Part shown: positions 53,114-64,000 of the stretch, in pieces
How the letters are laid out: each line of letters starts with the position of its first letter
Position numbering within the stretch: the first letter of the stretch is position 1
Source of the DNA: Rhodosporidiobolus odoratus
Lineage: Eukaryota > Basidiomycota > Microbotryomycetes > Sporidiobolales > Sporidiobolaceae
NCBI GenBank assembly: GCA_034387635.1
Contig: JAOANU010000002.1
Coordinates: 124,001-188,000 of the forward strand
Direction: 5' to 3'
DNA: 64,000 nucleotides
Program-made: the position numbers and the translations under genes
Notes under the pieces: generated by a model
Seen by the model: only the letters and a program-made list of their open reading frames with translations
The model's database searches: none
Told to the model about the DNA's origin: nothing

Positions 53114-56100
53114 ATGGTCAATCCAGCTCAGACCGCCGTTCATACTTCGGACGACCCCCCTCCGCAACCTCCAGCCTTCCTCGAATCTCCCACCCCCACT
53201 TCTTCGGCCAACCCCTCCACTTTCCAGTTCCAGCGCGCACAAGGGCAAGGCGCCCCAGGTGTCTCCACCCACGCTCACCATCAACATCACAATGCACCAC
53301 CGTCCAGCTCCGCAGATCTTGCCGGATGGGGCAAAGGCGGTGATCGCTTTGGCGGGATGGGGCAAGCGGGTTTGGGCCAGCCAGATGGATCCGCCCCCCA
53401 AGGCGTAGAGCCCGGTGTTCTGAGCGACTCTGCGAGTACCAGGTCTACCAGCTCGGGGTCATCGGACTCGGGATCGGATGATGAGGAGAGCGAGGAGGAA
53501 ACGCATCAGCCGGCCGTCGCGCAGATGACCGAGGCGGACAGGACAAAGCAAGAGAAGGAGGCGAGGAAGTTTAGAGAAGGGGGAAGCCAGAGTTACAATG
53601 GCAGTACCGGCCAAGGATACATGCGGTCAGTCTCCTCCCTTTCCTTGAAGCTTGCTTCATCGGCGAGAGCCACAACTGTTCCAGGTCCTGATAGTCTGAC
53701 CTGTACAGGATGCTGCACGCTCTGGCGCAGTCTGAAGGAGATGACTCCGGCGCTCCCTCCGCTAAGGCTCAACGGAAGAAGAAGCCCTCCCTGTTCGCTT
53801 CGACCCCTAATCCGTCCTCCGTTCAACGCCCTCCTCAGGCCATATATAACCACAACGGCCCTCCTATCCCAAACTCGCCGATCGAAGAGGACGCGGCCGC
53901 CGCCGAGAAGAACGATTCGCCCTCCAACCCCCAGTCGTTCACTTTTCCGCCGGAGCGAGCTGCGCAGTCTACCTCCCTCGCGCGCTGTCCTTCTGACCAG
54001 GCTCGTAGCCCGGATCCAAGCACCACACCGGGTCTCGAGTCTTCCGCCCTCTCCTCGGCTCCCTCCTCGCGACGCCGCCTGAAGCGACGGGGCCGAACCG
54101 CGGGTGGGTCCGAAGACCTTGCCAAATCCTCCATTTTCGCCATTCACCAGCCCATCGAGTCTGCTAGGCTCCGTGCGTCGCAGCTTGCGTCCTCCGAGAT
54201 TCGCGAGGATGATGAGGAAGAAAGCGCGGCGGTTGGGAGACCGGGAATGGAGAGGACCTCGACGGCTTCGACGGCGCACACGAGCCGAACGGACAGAACC
54301 GTTGCAAGGCGTGAGCGGCTGGCGGACAAGCTCAAGGATGTCTTCGGGTTGGACGAGCCGGAGGATGTGATCGCAGGTAGGTTGTCCTACCGTCCTGTCT
54401 CTGGCCGAAGTATCCATATTTACCTTTCTGAGTACCTGCAGAGTACCCTTGCTGGCTCTTCCGCTCCATCCTGCTTCAGGGTTTCCTCTACATCACGACT
54501 GGACACCTCTGCTTCTATGCCTTCCTACAGAAGAAGGAGGTGCGTCTTCTTCGTCTCTACGCTCTTCAGGGTCAATGGCTGTTAACGTTGTACACTTTGA
54601 CAGGGCGCGACTCTCCGTTCCGGTTCGCTCTCAGTTCGCGGCAACAAGACCCGACGGTACCACAAGCACTGGTTCGTGCTCAAGGACGACGTTCTCAGCT
54701 GGTTCCCGAGCTCGACCGTACGCTCGACCTTGCTTATAACGCACGCACCGCAGTAATTGAGCATCTTGGCTTTGCAGGATCCCTACTTCCCTGATGGCCA
54801 CGTTGACTTGCATTACTGCATCTCCGTCGAGCCGTCCTCGCACCATGCTCATCACTTCAAGGTGGCGACCTCCGACAAGAAGTGGCACTTCAGCGCCGAT
54901 AGCGAAGCCTCTCGCGACGAGTGGGTCAAGACACTGAAGAAGGTCGTCTTCCGCTGCCAAAACGAAGGCGAGAGCGTCAAGATCGCGATCCCGCTCGAGA
55001 CCATCGTCGACGTCGAGAAGAGCACTGGTCTTGAGTTTGCCGAGACCATCCGCGTGCGGGTATACGACGCCGACGAAGGCTACGACATCGACGAGTACTG
55101 GCTCAGCTACTTCAAGGATCTCGATGGCGCCCTCGGCAAGATCAACGCGACGCTCGACCAGTTCCAAGAGATGCAGGAGAGAATGAGCCAGCGTTCGCCG
55201 CCTAGTCCTGTCGAGGATACGACCAAGACCGCGGTTGCTGATCTCGGCGAAACCGACCAAGTCAAGGGCGTTGAAGGCGAACGGGGGAACAAGCACGACG
55301 CAGGTACCGAGAAGGACGAGCCTCGCCATTCCACGAGCCTCGGCAAGAGGGTCTCGAGCGTCCTCTCCGAGAAGACCGGTCTTGGGCGGAGCGTCAGCAG
55401 GAGCAGCAAGGCGAGCAAAGCCTCCGCTGCCCCATCGCCTCGCACCTCTTCAGAAGCGCCTCGCCAATCGAGCAGTACCGACTCGGCCCGTCTTAGCCTC
55501 AACACCAAGCTCGCGACCGTGGGCGGATCCGCTGCCATCTCGAACTCGACTTCCGCTACGCCTGTCGCCGGGTCAACGGCGACCCTTCGCCCCCCTACCG
55601 AAGGTCAGAACGACGTGGTGCTGCAAGGCGTCTCCCCCATCGCCATGGCGGCCGCTCATCCTCTCCCCGCGCCTATCACGGGTGGTTCGTCATCTGCGAG
55701 CGCTGCCGAAGCTGGCGACGACGCTATGCCTGGCGCGCCACCCGCCCTTGGCGCGACTCCCCGATCCTCTCGTAGCGAGACCACCGCCGCGCGGTCCGCA
55801 GCCGCTCCTTCCGCACCGGCTGCCGACCTTGCTCCGTCCCAGCCCGCGCCCGCCGAGCTTCCTGCCGTTGCGAGGCCAGATCACTCCTACCCCCCGGAGC
55901 CCACCCCTGGACCTCCTCCTTCCGACGCCCAGCCACCCCGACGAGCGTCCACTCTGTCCAAGATCCTTCACCCCGCCAAAAGCTCTGGGCGCAAGATCCT
56001 CGAGGTCGTCACTCACCCGAGCTTGCCGGGCCGTAGGAAGGCAAAGAAGGAGGAGGACGCTGCCGAGGCCAAAGTCGTGGGAGGGCCGATCGTGGAGGAG

Positions 56101-58959
56101 CCGGAGGAGGTCGAGGGGGATGGCGGCGATGGAGACGAGAAGGAGGAAGGCAAGGTAGAGAAGGAATTCAGGAAGACGTTCGGCATGGGCGAGAGGGAGG
56201 AGTTGATCGAGTGTGCGTCCTGGTCCTTCGCCTTTGTGCCTTCCGACCGCGCAAGGGAGGAAGCGCGAATTTGAGAAGGTCATACTAATTTTCCCGCTTG
56301 AGCAGCCATCCCGGCCTATCTATTCCGCGGTCTCCCCATCTACGGCAAGGTCTACATCTCGACCTCGTACTTCTGCTTCAAGTCCAATGTTGGCATCCTC
56401 AACAAGACCAAAGTACGTTGCGCCGCCTCTCTTCCTCTTCGTTGCGAATAGGCTTACCCTCCTCCTTTGCAGATGATCCTTCCCATCAAGGACATCATCG
56501 GAGCTTCAAAGCACCGGTCTTACCGTATCGGCTTCTCGGGCTTGATGGTTGTCATCAAGGGTCACGAAGAAGTCTTCCTCGAGCTCAACTCGACTGACCG
56601 CCGTGACACCTGTCTCGACAGGCTCGAAGAGCAACGCGAAGTCGTCAAGCAGCGCCGTAAAGATCAGTCGGCGCAGGACGAGCAAGATCAGGACGAAGCA
56701 CACCGCGAGCTGCAAGACCTTCGCGATCTCTCGGCGAGCAAGGCGGAGGATGCAGCGCTCGACAACCCTCATCCCAAGTCTGAAGCCGTGGTCGGTCAAC
56801 CTCCCATCATGTTCTCCTCGACGACCAGCGACTTTGTTACCTTCCGTCCCGAGAAATCGCTCAGGTTCACCTGTTTGACTATCGGTTCGAGGGGCGACGT
56901 TCAACCGTACATCGCCCTCTGCAAGGGTCTCATAGCGCAGGGCCACAAGTGCAAGATTGCCAGTCACGGCGAGTACAAGAAGTGGGTCGAAGGGCATGGC
57001 ATCGAGTTCTCGCCAGTCGGAGGAGATCCGGCCGAGCTGATGCAGCGTGCGTTCCGTCTTCTTTGACACTATGCATGCACTTACTGACGCCTTAGTCTAT
57101 CCTGATCCAGTAATGATCTCGCACGACTTCTTCACCATCTCGTTTATGAAGGAAGCCGTCGGCCGCTTCCGAGGTTGGCTCGATGACCTTCTCGCCTCAG
57201 CCTGGACGGGCTGCCAAGACACCGATGTACTCATCGAGAGTCCCAGTGCTATTGCGGGCTTCCACATTGCTGAAGCATTGCGAGTGCCATACTACCGGTG
57301 CGTTTTTCATCCGTCGTCGGCCGTCGACGAGGCTAACCAGTCTTTCCGCTTCCCGCAGGGCTTTCACTATGCCGTGGTCAAGGACCCGAGCCTACCCGCA
57401 TGCTTTCGCCGTCCCCGAAGTTCACATGGGTGGTGGTTACAACTACATGGTACGTTCACCCTACCTACCCCCTTGTCCCCCTGACCTCGCCGCCTTGATG
57501 ACTGATCCTCGTGTTCTGTCGCAGACCTACACCATGTTCGATCAAGTCTTCTGGCGAGCGACTTCGGGTCAAGTCAACCGCTGGCGACAAGAAACGCTCA
57601 ACATTCGGCCGACCAACCTCGAGGCGATGCAGCAGCACAAGGTTCCCTTCCTCTACAACTTCAGTCCGGTCGTAATCCCGCCTCCTCTCGATTGGCGCGA
57701 GAACATCCACGTCACCGGTTACTGGTGGCTCGACAACCCCGACGACTCAAAGTCGAAGAAGTGGGAACCGCCCAAAGAACTGGTTGCCTTCCTCGACGAG
57801 GCGAGGGAGAAGGACAAGAAGGTCGTCTTCATCGGCTTCGGCTCGATCATCATCCCCGACCCGCTCGAAATGACTCGCGTCGTCGCCGAAGCGGTTGAGA
57901 AGTCCGGCGTCTATGCCATCGTCGCCAAGGGATGGAGCGACCGAGCATCGGGCAAGGGCGACTCTGAGGAAGACAAGAAGGAGCAGGAAGAGCGGGAGAA
58001 GACCGAGAACGAGCTGATGGACAAGCCTTTCCTCTACAACGTCAAGAGCATCCCGCATGACTGGTTGTTCCCTCGCATCAACGCCGCCGTGCACCACGGC
58101 GGTGCAGGAACCACCGGAGCAAGCTTGCGAGGTGAGCTCTGCCATTTCGCACATCAAGGCTGCCGCATAGCTGACTGCTCTGCCCTTAACAGCCGGCCTT
58201 CCCACCATTATCAAGCCCTTCTTCGGTGATCAGCACTTCTATGCCGACCGTGTATCGACCCTCGGCATCGGCTCGCACATCCGCAACTTCACCGTCGACA
58301 ATGTCAGCGAGGCGCTCACCGCGGCCGTCTCGGACGAGAAGCAGATCGAGCGCGCTCGTCTCGCCGGCGAGGAGATTCGCAAGGTGCGCTACATCTCTAG
58401 TCGTTCTGTCTCACGAGGCAGCATAGCTGATCCTCTTCGTGTCGCCTTCGCACAGGAGGACGGCGTCGCTACCGCCATCGAATGCATCTATCGCGATCTC
58501 GAATACGCTCGCAGCCTGATCCCGGCGCCTTCCGAGGCGCGCAAAGACAGCGGCGGCGCAACGGTCGAGGACGTCACTGACGAGAAGGCGACTGATGAGA
58601 AGGCTCCTTCCGCCGAAACCGAAGCGACGTCGTCCGCCCCGTCGAAGACTCGATCCCGCTCTCCAGCAAGGAAGAACTCGTCTCTCTCGTCTGCGCAAAA
58701 CGAGTCGCGTACGACGTCGAGTGACGAAGGGTGGGACGTCATGTCGAGGGGCTCGGCGGCGGACCCCTCCCAGTCTTGGGAGAAAGACTCTGCCTCGCGG
58801 GCAAGTTCGATGACCCGGTCGCACGATGCGACTACGACGGCGGTGCACGATCAGCAGGAAGGTAAGGGGGAGGTAGGCACAGCTGAGGAGGAGCCGCAGA
58901 CGGGCTTGACGGCGCGGATGCTGTCGATGCTGGGCAAGGGGTCGAAGGCGAAGCAGTAG
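53114..58959 (+). CDS. ATG26: UDP-glucose:sterol glucosyltransferase (Atg26/Ugt51 type)
   Basis: Multi-exon gene. Early exons are 53114-53625, 53709-54376, 54442-54539, 54604-54717, 54778-56212, 56306-56412 and 56473-57046; several more follow to the TAG at 58957-58959. It makes steryl glucosides; in some yeasts it is needed for pexophagy. Domain order is diagnostic: a disordered N-terminus; GRAM 1 ([20 protein letters not shown]); a PH domain ([20 protein letters not shown], then [16 protein letters not shown]); a long low-complexity linker; GRAM 2 ([18 protein letters not shown]); then the glycosyltransferase fold with [18 protein letters not shown] at its N-lobe. The UDP-sugar-binding C-lobe has [22 protein letters not shown] and [20 protein letters not shown], then [13 protein letters not shown]. 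The Ser/Thr/Glu-rich tail ends KGSKAKQ. It is probably peripheral, binding phosphoinositides through GRAM/PH. Confidence 0.95.
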
Positions 58960-60284
58960 AGGGAGAAGAAGGTGTGGTATATATGTATAGTAGCTTTGCA
59001 GCCCCCTTATTAGCGCCCCAACCCGTCTATACTGTCAATCATAATACTCACTGTCTTTAGTCTTGTCGATTTGCAACAATTAGCCGAGTTTCTTCAGTCA
59101 ATTCGGCAACATAGGAAGCTGCGAGCACAGGCAAACCCCTCTTATTGAAGCGAGAATGTCTGGTGGACGAGCACGAGGCAGTGGGGCCTTGCATTTTGGC
59201 ACAGAGGGAGGGACAATCGACAAGGCAAAAAAAAAGGTCAACATTTTCCCGACTTCAAACGCGTGATCACGGTGCAGCCCCTGCCTTCGAGTTTGTGTGA
59301 AAGAGTAAGGCCAGTATGGCCTGCCGAGCGGTCAACTCGTTGTGAAGCTGAGAAGGGCTTCGCCCTTGCCCTCCTTCTTTTCAAGCCTCGACCTGCCACC
59401 GCTCCTCGCAAAGAGTTGAGCGGCCTCGCGGACGAAAGACAGCCCCCGTCGGTACAGGGACCTCCCGCAGCGCGCTACGAGCGTCAGTCCCAACGCTGGC
59501 GGCTTTGGTAGCCCTGCAGCGCTGTGTTGGCAGACTGACGCTGTGCGAAGCGGCTAGACTGGGGTGTGTAGCGGCTGACCGTATCCGCCGTTGAACGAAG
59601 TGGGAGTAGGACCCAGTCGACGTGCAGGAAGAGGTGGGAACAGAAGCGAGGCAAAGGCGAGACGACCTTCTCAACCTCGGGTTTAAGTGGTTGTCGTTAC
59701 CGCCCACCCCCACTTGGAACGCTCGCTCACAGCGTAGACGCCATGGATGACTTCTACGTACTGGTCGCAAGATGAAGGAACGTAAAAAAAAGGCGACTTG
59801 CCTCGCACCGTTTCCCGCTCCATCTCGCTCACGACTCGCTCCCCAAACATGCTCATATCGCCGCGCCGCTCCTCGCAGGATCAAACTGAGGCGTGTAGAT
59901 ACCTGTAGTGCTGCTCACAAAGCAGGACGTGACCTGAGAGGAGAGTGATGAGTAGGGGATAGGGAGGAGGAGAAGCGAGCAAAGAGAAGAGCAACAAGGG
60001 CTTCATGGGACAGCTGGGTGAGAGACTGCGAGTCTTATAAGCGTTGAACATGATCTGTAATGGCGTCCAGGCGCCACTGAGGTGAAGAAGTGTGAAGAGA
60101 AAGGAGAAGAAGAGCATCCCAATCTCTATCTGTAAACAATGATTGATCGATTTAACCCCTCTGTAATCCTACTACACAGGTCTTCATCAAACAACGAGCT
60201 AGAGAACAATAAGATGACCATGGAAACGAGGAACCGAGTGGAATGGGGCGCAGACTCGATGGTTTAGCCTTTCTTACGACAATA
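58960..60284. other. 1.3-kb intergenic region
   Basis: Shared 3' space between ATG26 (plus) and the membrane-protein gene (minus). Short A runs are at 59228 and 59784. Frames at 59263-59884 show no family or splice support. Confidence 0.5.
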
Positions 60285-61865
60285 TCAGCCGCGTTGACGG
60301 TTGATCGAGAAACTCGAGGGGTCATCGAGCCCCTGGTGACCAAGGAAGGCGTCGCGCTCGCTGCGGGGAGTGAAGAAGGCGGGCGTTGAAGAAGCGGACG
60401 GGGCATAGTCTGTCGCGCCGGTGAGGGAGTGCGGTATAGCTGGCGCTGGCGAAGGGGTCGAGCCGTGAAGGGGGCCGGCAGCGGATGGCGAAGAAACAGG
60501 GGAGGTGGACTCGTCCATCTGCACGATGCGACGGCATGAGCCAGTCTCTTGGGGACGAACCAGAGGGGAAAACTGGGGCATACCGGCTCGGGGAGCATTC
60601 CTGGGGGAGCCGTTGTTCTTGGTGCAGGGCTAGTAGGCATTTCGAGTACGGAAGGTTCAGTCGGAGCGACTTGAGGGCTGAAAGGCTGCTGCGGTTCGTC
60701 CCCCTGCCATCCTCCCATCATGAGGATCTGCAGACCCAGCCCAGGGTGAGAAGGTGCTCGTGCATAGGCAAGGGAGAGTTTACGTACAGTGTTACCGTGC
60801 TCGTCGTTCGCGTAGTAGGTTCCGGGAGGAGGCGCGTTCATAGCAGGAGGGGGAGCAACGGACCCAGGTCCGCCCCCGTATCGGGACGGATGCACCGAGC
60901 CTCGTTTTTCCGTGTGGCCGGAGTAGACGGAGAAACCGTCGTTATTCTGCGAGCATACACATAAGTACGAGCGACTGGGGGAGAAGACGATTTCACAACG
61001 TACCTGGGCCGCGAGGTCGTGCTTGCGCTTCAAGTAGATGAGGGCGAGGGCAACAACGGCAATACCGCATACCCCTCCCACAACCCCTCCTACAATCGCA
61101 CCGATGTTGGTTGACCCGCCGCCGCCTCCACCACCAGAGGAGGCAGAAGTTGGAGAGGAGCCGTCGCTGTACAAAGAGCGGTCAGTATGAGGAAAACCCG
61201 CTTAGCGGACCAGATTGGCTTTACCTGCTGTACGTGAAGGACGGATCGAGCGAGCTAGCGAGTGAAAGGATGGCGGGCTGTGAGTCCGGATCGTTCGTGC
61301 CCAAGCACCCCGAACCGCTGTTGCCGGCGTTGATGATCGCGTCCGGAGTCGAAGCTTGCTGCCCGTTCGTGCCGCTTGCTCCATCTTGCACAACGTAGAA
61401 CATCGCCGCTACGGACGCTCCTGCTGGGAGGTCGCACTTCCAGGTGAAAGTTCCATTGGTGTAGTCGTCGTACACTGCTGGCAAGGCGTATGTTTCGATA
61501 AAGTTGGATGTGCCCGAGAGATAGATACCCAGGTATTTCGGACCTGGTACAGGTGCGGTGTATCTAGAGCGGGTGCGCGGATTAGGATTGGATTAGGACA
61601 CAGGAGAGGACGAGGAGAGGGGCCGCAAAGGCAAGGCAAAGGGCAGAAGGGCAGAGAGAGAAGCGGGGGCGACGCACGTCCAGGTACTTTGCCCGCATTG
61701 ATATAGTGGCGGCAGACTGACTGTGGGTCGACCTGTGCTGCTGGCGGCCGCGCCTGGCGAGGAGGAGGTCGCTGAGGCGGAAGTTGCGGAACTTGCGCCG
61801 GAGGCTTGGGCTACCACCAGGAGAGGGGCGGCAGCGAGGGCCGTAGCTGCTAGAGCGAGACGCAT
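60285..61865 (-). CDS. secreted/single-pass membrane protein with Cys-containing ectodomain, 408 aa
   Basis: Six exons on the minus strand: 61678-61865, 61225-61563, 61004-61166, 60788-60946, 60584-60727 and 60285-60518 (1227 bases). There is a signal peptide (MRLALAATALAAAPLLVVAQA) and a Ser/Ala/Thr-rich spacer likely to be O-mannosylated. The ectodomain has C-G-Q-S-T-W, YLGIYLSGTSNFIETYALP, GTFTWKCDLPAGASVAAMFY and GSGCLGTN. A Ser/Gly stalk is followed by one transmembrane helix (IGAIVGGVVGGVCGIAVVAL) with a KRKHD stop-transfer. The cytosolic tail is Pro/Ser-rich. The layout resembles fungal cell-wall or plasma-membrane sensors, and the ectodomain type seems familiar from basidiomycetes, but no function is known to me. 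It may be a substrate of Pmt-type mannosyltransferases such as the one at 18006-21598. Confidence 0.82.
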
Positions 61866-62176
61866 GTCGCTTGCCGTAAATGAGCCGTGAACGGGCGAGA
61901 AGCACGCAGCGCAAGCTGAGTTGAGTGGTGAAAGAAGTAGTTCAATCTCCTCTTCGCGGCGGTCCGCGGATCATTCAACTTCGGACAGAAACTTTTCTTC
62001 CCGTGCCTTCTCCCCCGGCCAACTTGCGGCAGCAAGGACCGGTTGGACTTTAGATGGTCAAGCCTGGAGACAGGCGAGCAGACATCAGACTGTGCGTCGA
62101 TGACAATCGGAACGGCAGAAAGCGATACTTTGTCTGGGGCTTCGATATAGCCGAGGTGCACGTTCCTCTGTTCCCT
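61866..62176. other. intergenic
   Basis: Promoter of the membrane-protein gene and 3' end of the next gene, both on the minus strand. Nothing specific was seen. Confidence 0.5.
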
Positions 62177-64000
62177 TCACATCCATTCCTCCAGGCTACA
62201 ATGACTGTCATCTGAGCCTGCCGCCGGCGTGAGGGACAAGTCGCCCCAATCCACCGAGCGGAAAGCGTCCCGAACGTCCGCCGAATCGTTCGTCAAGTTC
62301 TGACCCGCTCCATCTGCGAATCCTTCTTGTCCTGATGCTGCGAGAGGAAAGGGTATCGAAGTGTAGAACGAGGAGTGGTCGGGCGTCGGCGAGAAAGCAG
62401 GGGTATAGTTGGGTGCGGAGGTATCGGCAGCTCGAGGTAGGTAATCGGTCGCTGGCTGTTGTCGCTCGGGTACTGAACCGGACAGATGGGATGACAAAGG
62501 TCGTGTCGGAGGAAGAGGTTCTATCAAGGGGAAACAGAAGGACAACATTGAGGGTTCAGTCAGCTTCAGCCATTGGGAAACGGGAGGTAAGAAGTGTACC
62601 GTGTGGGGACGCTCCAGACGGAGTATGTATGTGTTGGACTGGTCCTTGTCGTGCGGCGGAAAGTGCTTCAAGCATGGGCAGCGTGCGCGAGGTATAGAAA
62701 GTGGAGAGCTCTAAGGCTTGGCGGAACCTGGTATAATGATATGTCAGCTCTTGAGGTTCGTCAGTCAGAAGGGAGGGTAGCCTACCAATCACGTTCATCG
62801 TCTGTGAGCGCGAACTCCTCGTTTTCGGGTCCGGTAGCTTCGCCCAGTTGCGAGTGTACGAGCGCAGGCCACCCGGGGAGAACAGTGTCGAGTTGCATGA
62901 ACAGGTGGAAGACGTTGTGCTTGTCTTGCGAGCTGCAATGAAGCTAAAAAGGGGAAACTTCGTCAGCTGGGCCAGAGATAGTATTGACAAGTCGGACAAA
63001 CTTGACAGTAGAAGCTGCGGAAAAAAGACGGGATGAGCTCGTATGATGTGGAGGGTGCGGGCGAGAGACGCACGCGAGCAACCTCAAGCACTTCATTACC
63101 CGCAATCGCGACTCCCCTCGCATTCTATCCAACTCTGCATCGGTGCCTACCTCTAGGCTGCCACCTCCCTCCCGCGTCAAGAAAGCATGGATCTGCATGA
63201 TCAAGCCGACGAGCATGTCATCCGCACGAACGGCAAGAAGAATCGAATGGTCGACTAGGTGAGACGTGTTGTTGTTGGTAGGTGGAGAAGTGACGAGGTG
63301 CTGCTGAAGCCGTTGTATCGCGTTGTGAACCTGGTCGAGGAGGGACCAAAGGCTCCGAAGGAAGGCAAGGGCCGAAGCAGGAGTAGTACGGCGCGCTGTC
63401 GCGGACGGTTATCAGCGACGTCGACAGAGGAGGAAGGGGTGAATGGTGCAGAAAGCGCACGTAACAACACTTGATTGAAGACGCGGCAACAAGACACAAC
63501 GTAGAGAAAGACCTTGTCGAGCAACGCCGAGACAGCGTACCAGCTCTGCGATGCTAGGTTCCGATGTTCGACGGCCGCGAGCAGATCGGGGTTCGCCAGG
63601 TCCGGCATGTCAACACCGGCTGAGATGATGTAGTCGGTGAGTGCCGTGGCGGAGATGAGATTGTGGGCGCCAGCATGGACGGAATGAACGGCATCCGACA
63701 TCTGCGGAGATGAACAATTAGCGCGACCTACGGGCAAGACAGAGGGAAGCTGACTAACAAGGACGGCAAGAGCGATCCGCTGGCTTGCTGAGGAAGCGGC
63801 GGATGACTCGAGTTCAGCTTGACGCAAGTCAAGGAAAGCGCCAGCTGTTGTGCGAATGAGAAATCGCGCACTTCGGGCGTTATTCTCCTCGTCTGCATGG
63901 GACGCGAGGTAAGGGGCAGAGGGCACAAGGAGGAACGGGGCAAGTCAGAAGAATTGCCGACCCCTGAAGGTAATGCGTTGTATCGGGAAGTGCCAACGTA
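62177..64000 (-). CDS. C-terminal part of a probable fungal transcription factor (5' end outside window)
   Basis: Minus-strand gene entering from the right edge. Exons recognised from the edge inward: a piece ending at the edge, DEENNARSARFLIRTTAGAF... LAVL, MSDAVHSVHAGAHNLISATA...NPDLLAAVEHRNLASQSWYAVSALLDK, DDMLVGLIMQIHAFLTREGG, NVFHLFMQLDTVLPGWPALV, FRQALELSTFYTSRTLPMLEAL and a low-complexity last exon ending SLEEWM with stop at 62177-62179. The helical, hydrophobic pattern and the unstructured acidic tail with DWGDLSL fit the C-terminal half of Zn2Cys6 (fungal_trans) regulators. The zinc cluster would be beyond 64000, so the class is inference. Boundaries of internal exons are approximate. 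Confidence 0.5.

Noticed and set aside
1..64000. CRISPR arrays, bacterial operons, riboswitches or rRNA
   Set aside because: None seen. The gene structure is eukaryotic throughout, and the only repeats found are the LTRs, short tandem duplications and the motif clusters described.

Overview
This is a eukaryotic nuclear window that reads as a GC-rich basidiomycete yeast or smut relative, most likely Pucciniomycotina (red-yeast or Microbotryomycetes type). The support is: many short introns (mostly about 45-90 nt) with GTGCG/GTACG/GTAAG donors, CTGAC/CTGAT-type branch sites and CAG acceptors; pyrimidine-rich leaders; and typical fungal gene content (Pmt2, Atg26, Atp15, Hid1, a peroxisomal-type thiolase, a chromodomain Ty3 element). 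No organism name can be read from the sequence. Gene models were rebuilt by hand from reading frame, splice signals and family motifs. Where exon sums are given they are divisible by three.

Layout: 1-1713 is the 3' part of a Pro/Gln-rich protein gene. 2017-2862 (-) is a Rab GTPase. 3539-4661 is a C2H2 zinc-finger gene. 4965-6702 is a membrane-anchored short-chain dehydrogenase. 7161-7520 is a 91-aa protein. 8488-9362 and 9792-11053 are two unrecognised genes. 12610-13360 (-) is ATP synthase epsilon, divergent from HID1 at 13604-17621. 18006-21598 (-) is a Pmt2-type O-mannosyltransferase.

The middle is an accessory region. It holds a decayed MATH-BTB gene (22057-23628), a 5.2-kb Ty3/gypsy chromovirus with nearly identical LTRs (24876-30059), a second damaged MATH-BTB gene (30890-33103), and clusters of AAGCGTACGC-type motifs on both sides of the transposon. 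An apparently intact MATH-BTB paralogue lies at 49093-51198 (-).

The rest is a small 106-aa gene, a Dabb-domain protein, a 3-ketoacyl-CoA thiolase, an unrecognised helical protein, an RS-rich protein, a decayed copy of the C2H2 gene (about 41930-42680), a C78-family (ZUP1/Mug105-like) peptidase, a CENP-W-like histone-fold protein, the MATH-BTB gene, an Atg26-type sterol glucosyltransferase, a secreted/single-pass membrane protein, and the 3' end of a likely fungal transcription factor running off the window.

The housekeeping genes are independently transcribed and do not form one pathway. Secretory and membrane functions recur (Rab, Hid1, Pmt2, Atg26, the SDR, the membrane protein). The most distinctive content is the gene-family birth and decay around the transposon: three MATH-BTB copies (one intact, two broken), a C2H2 original and relic, a perfect 22-bp hairpin inside one relic, and palindromic motif clusters.
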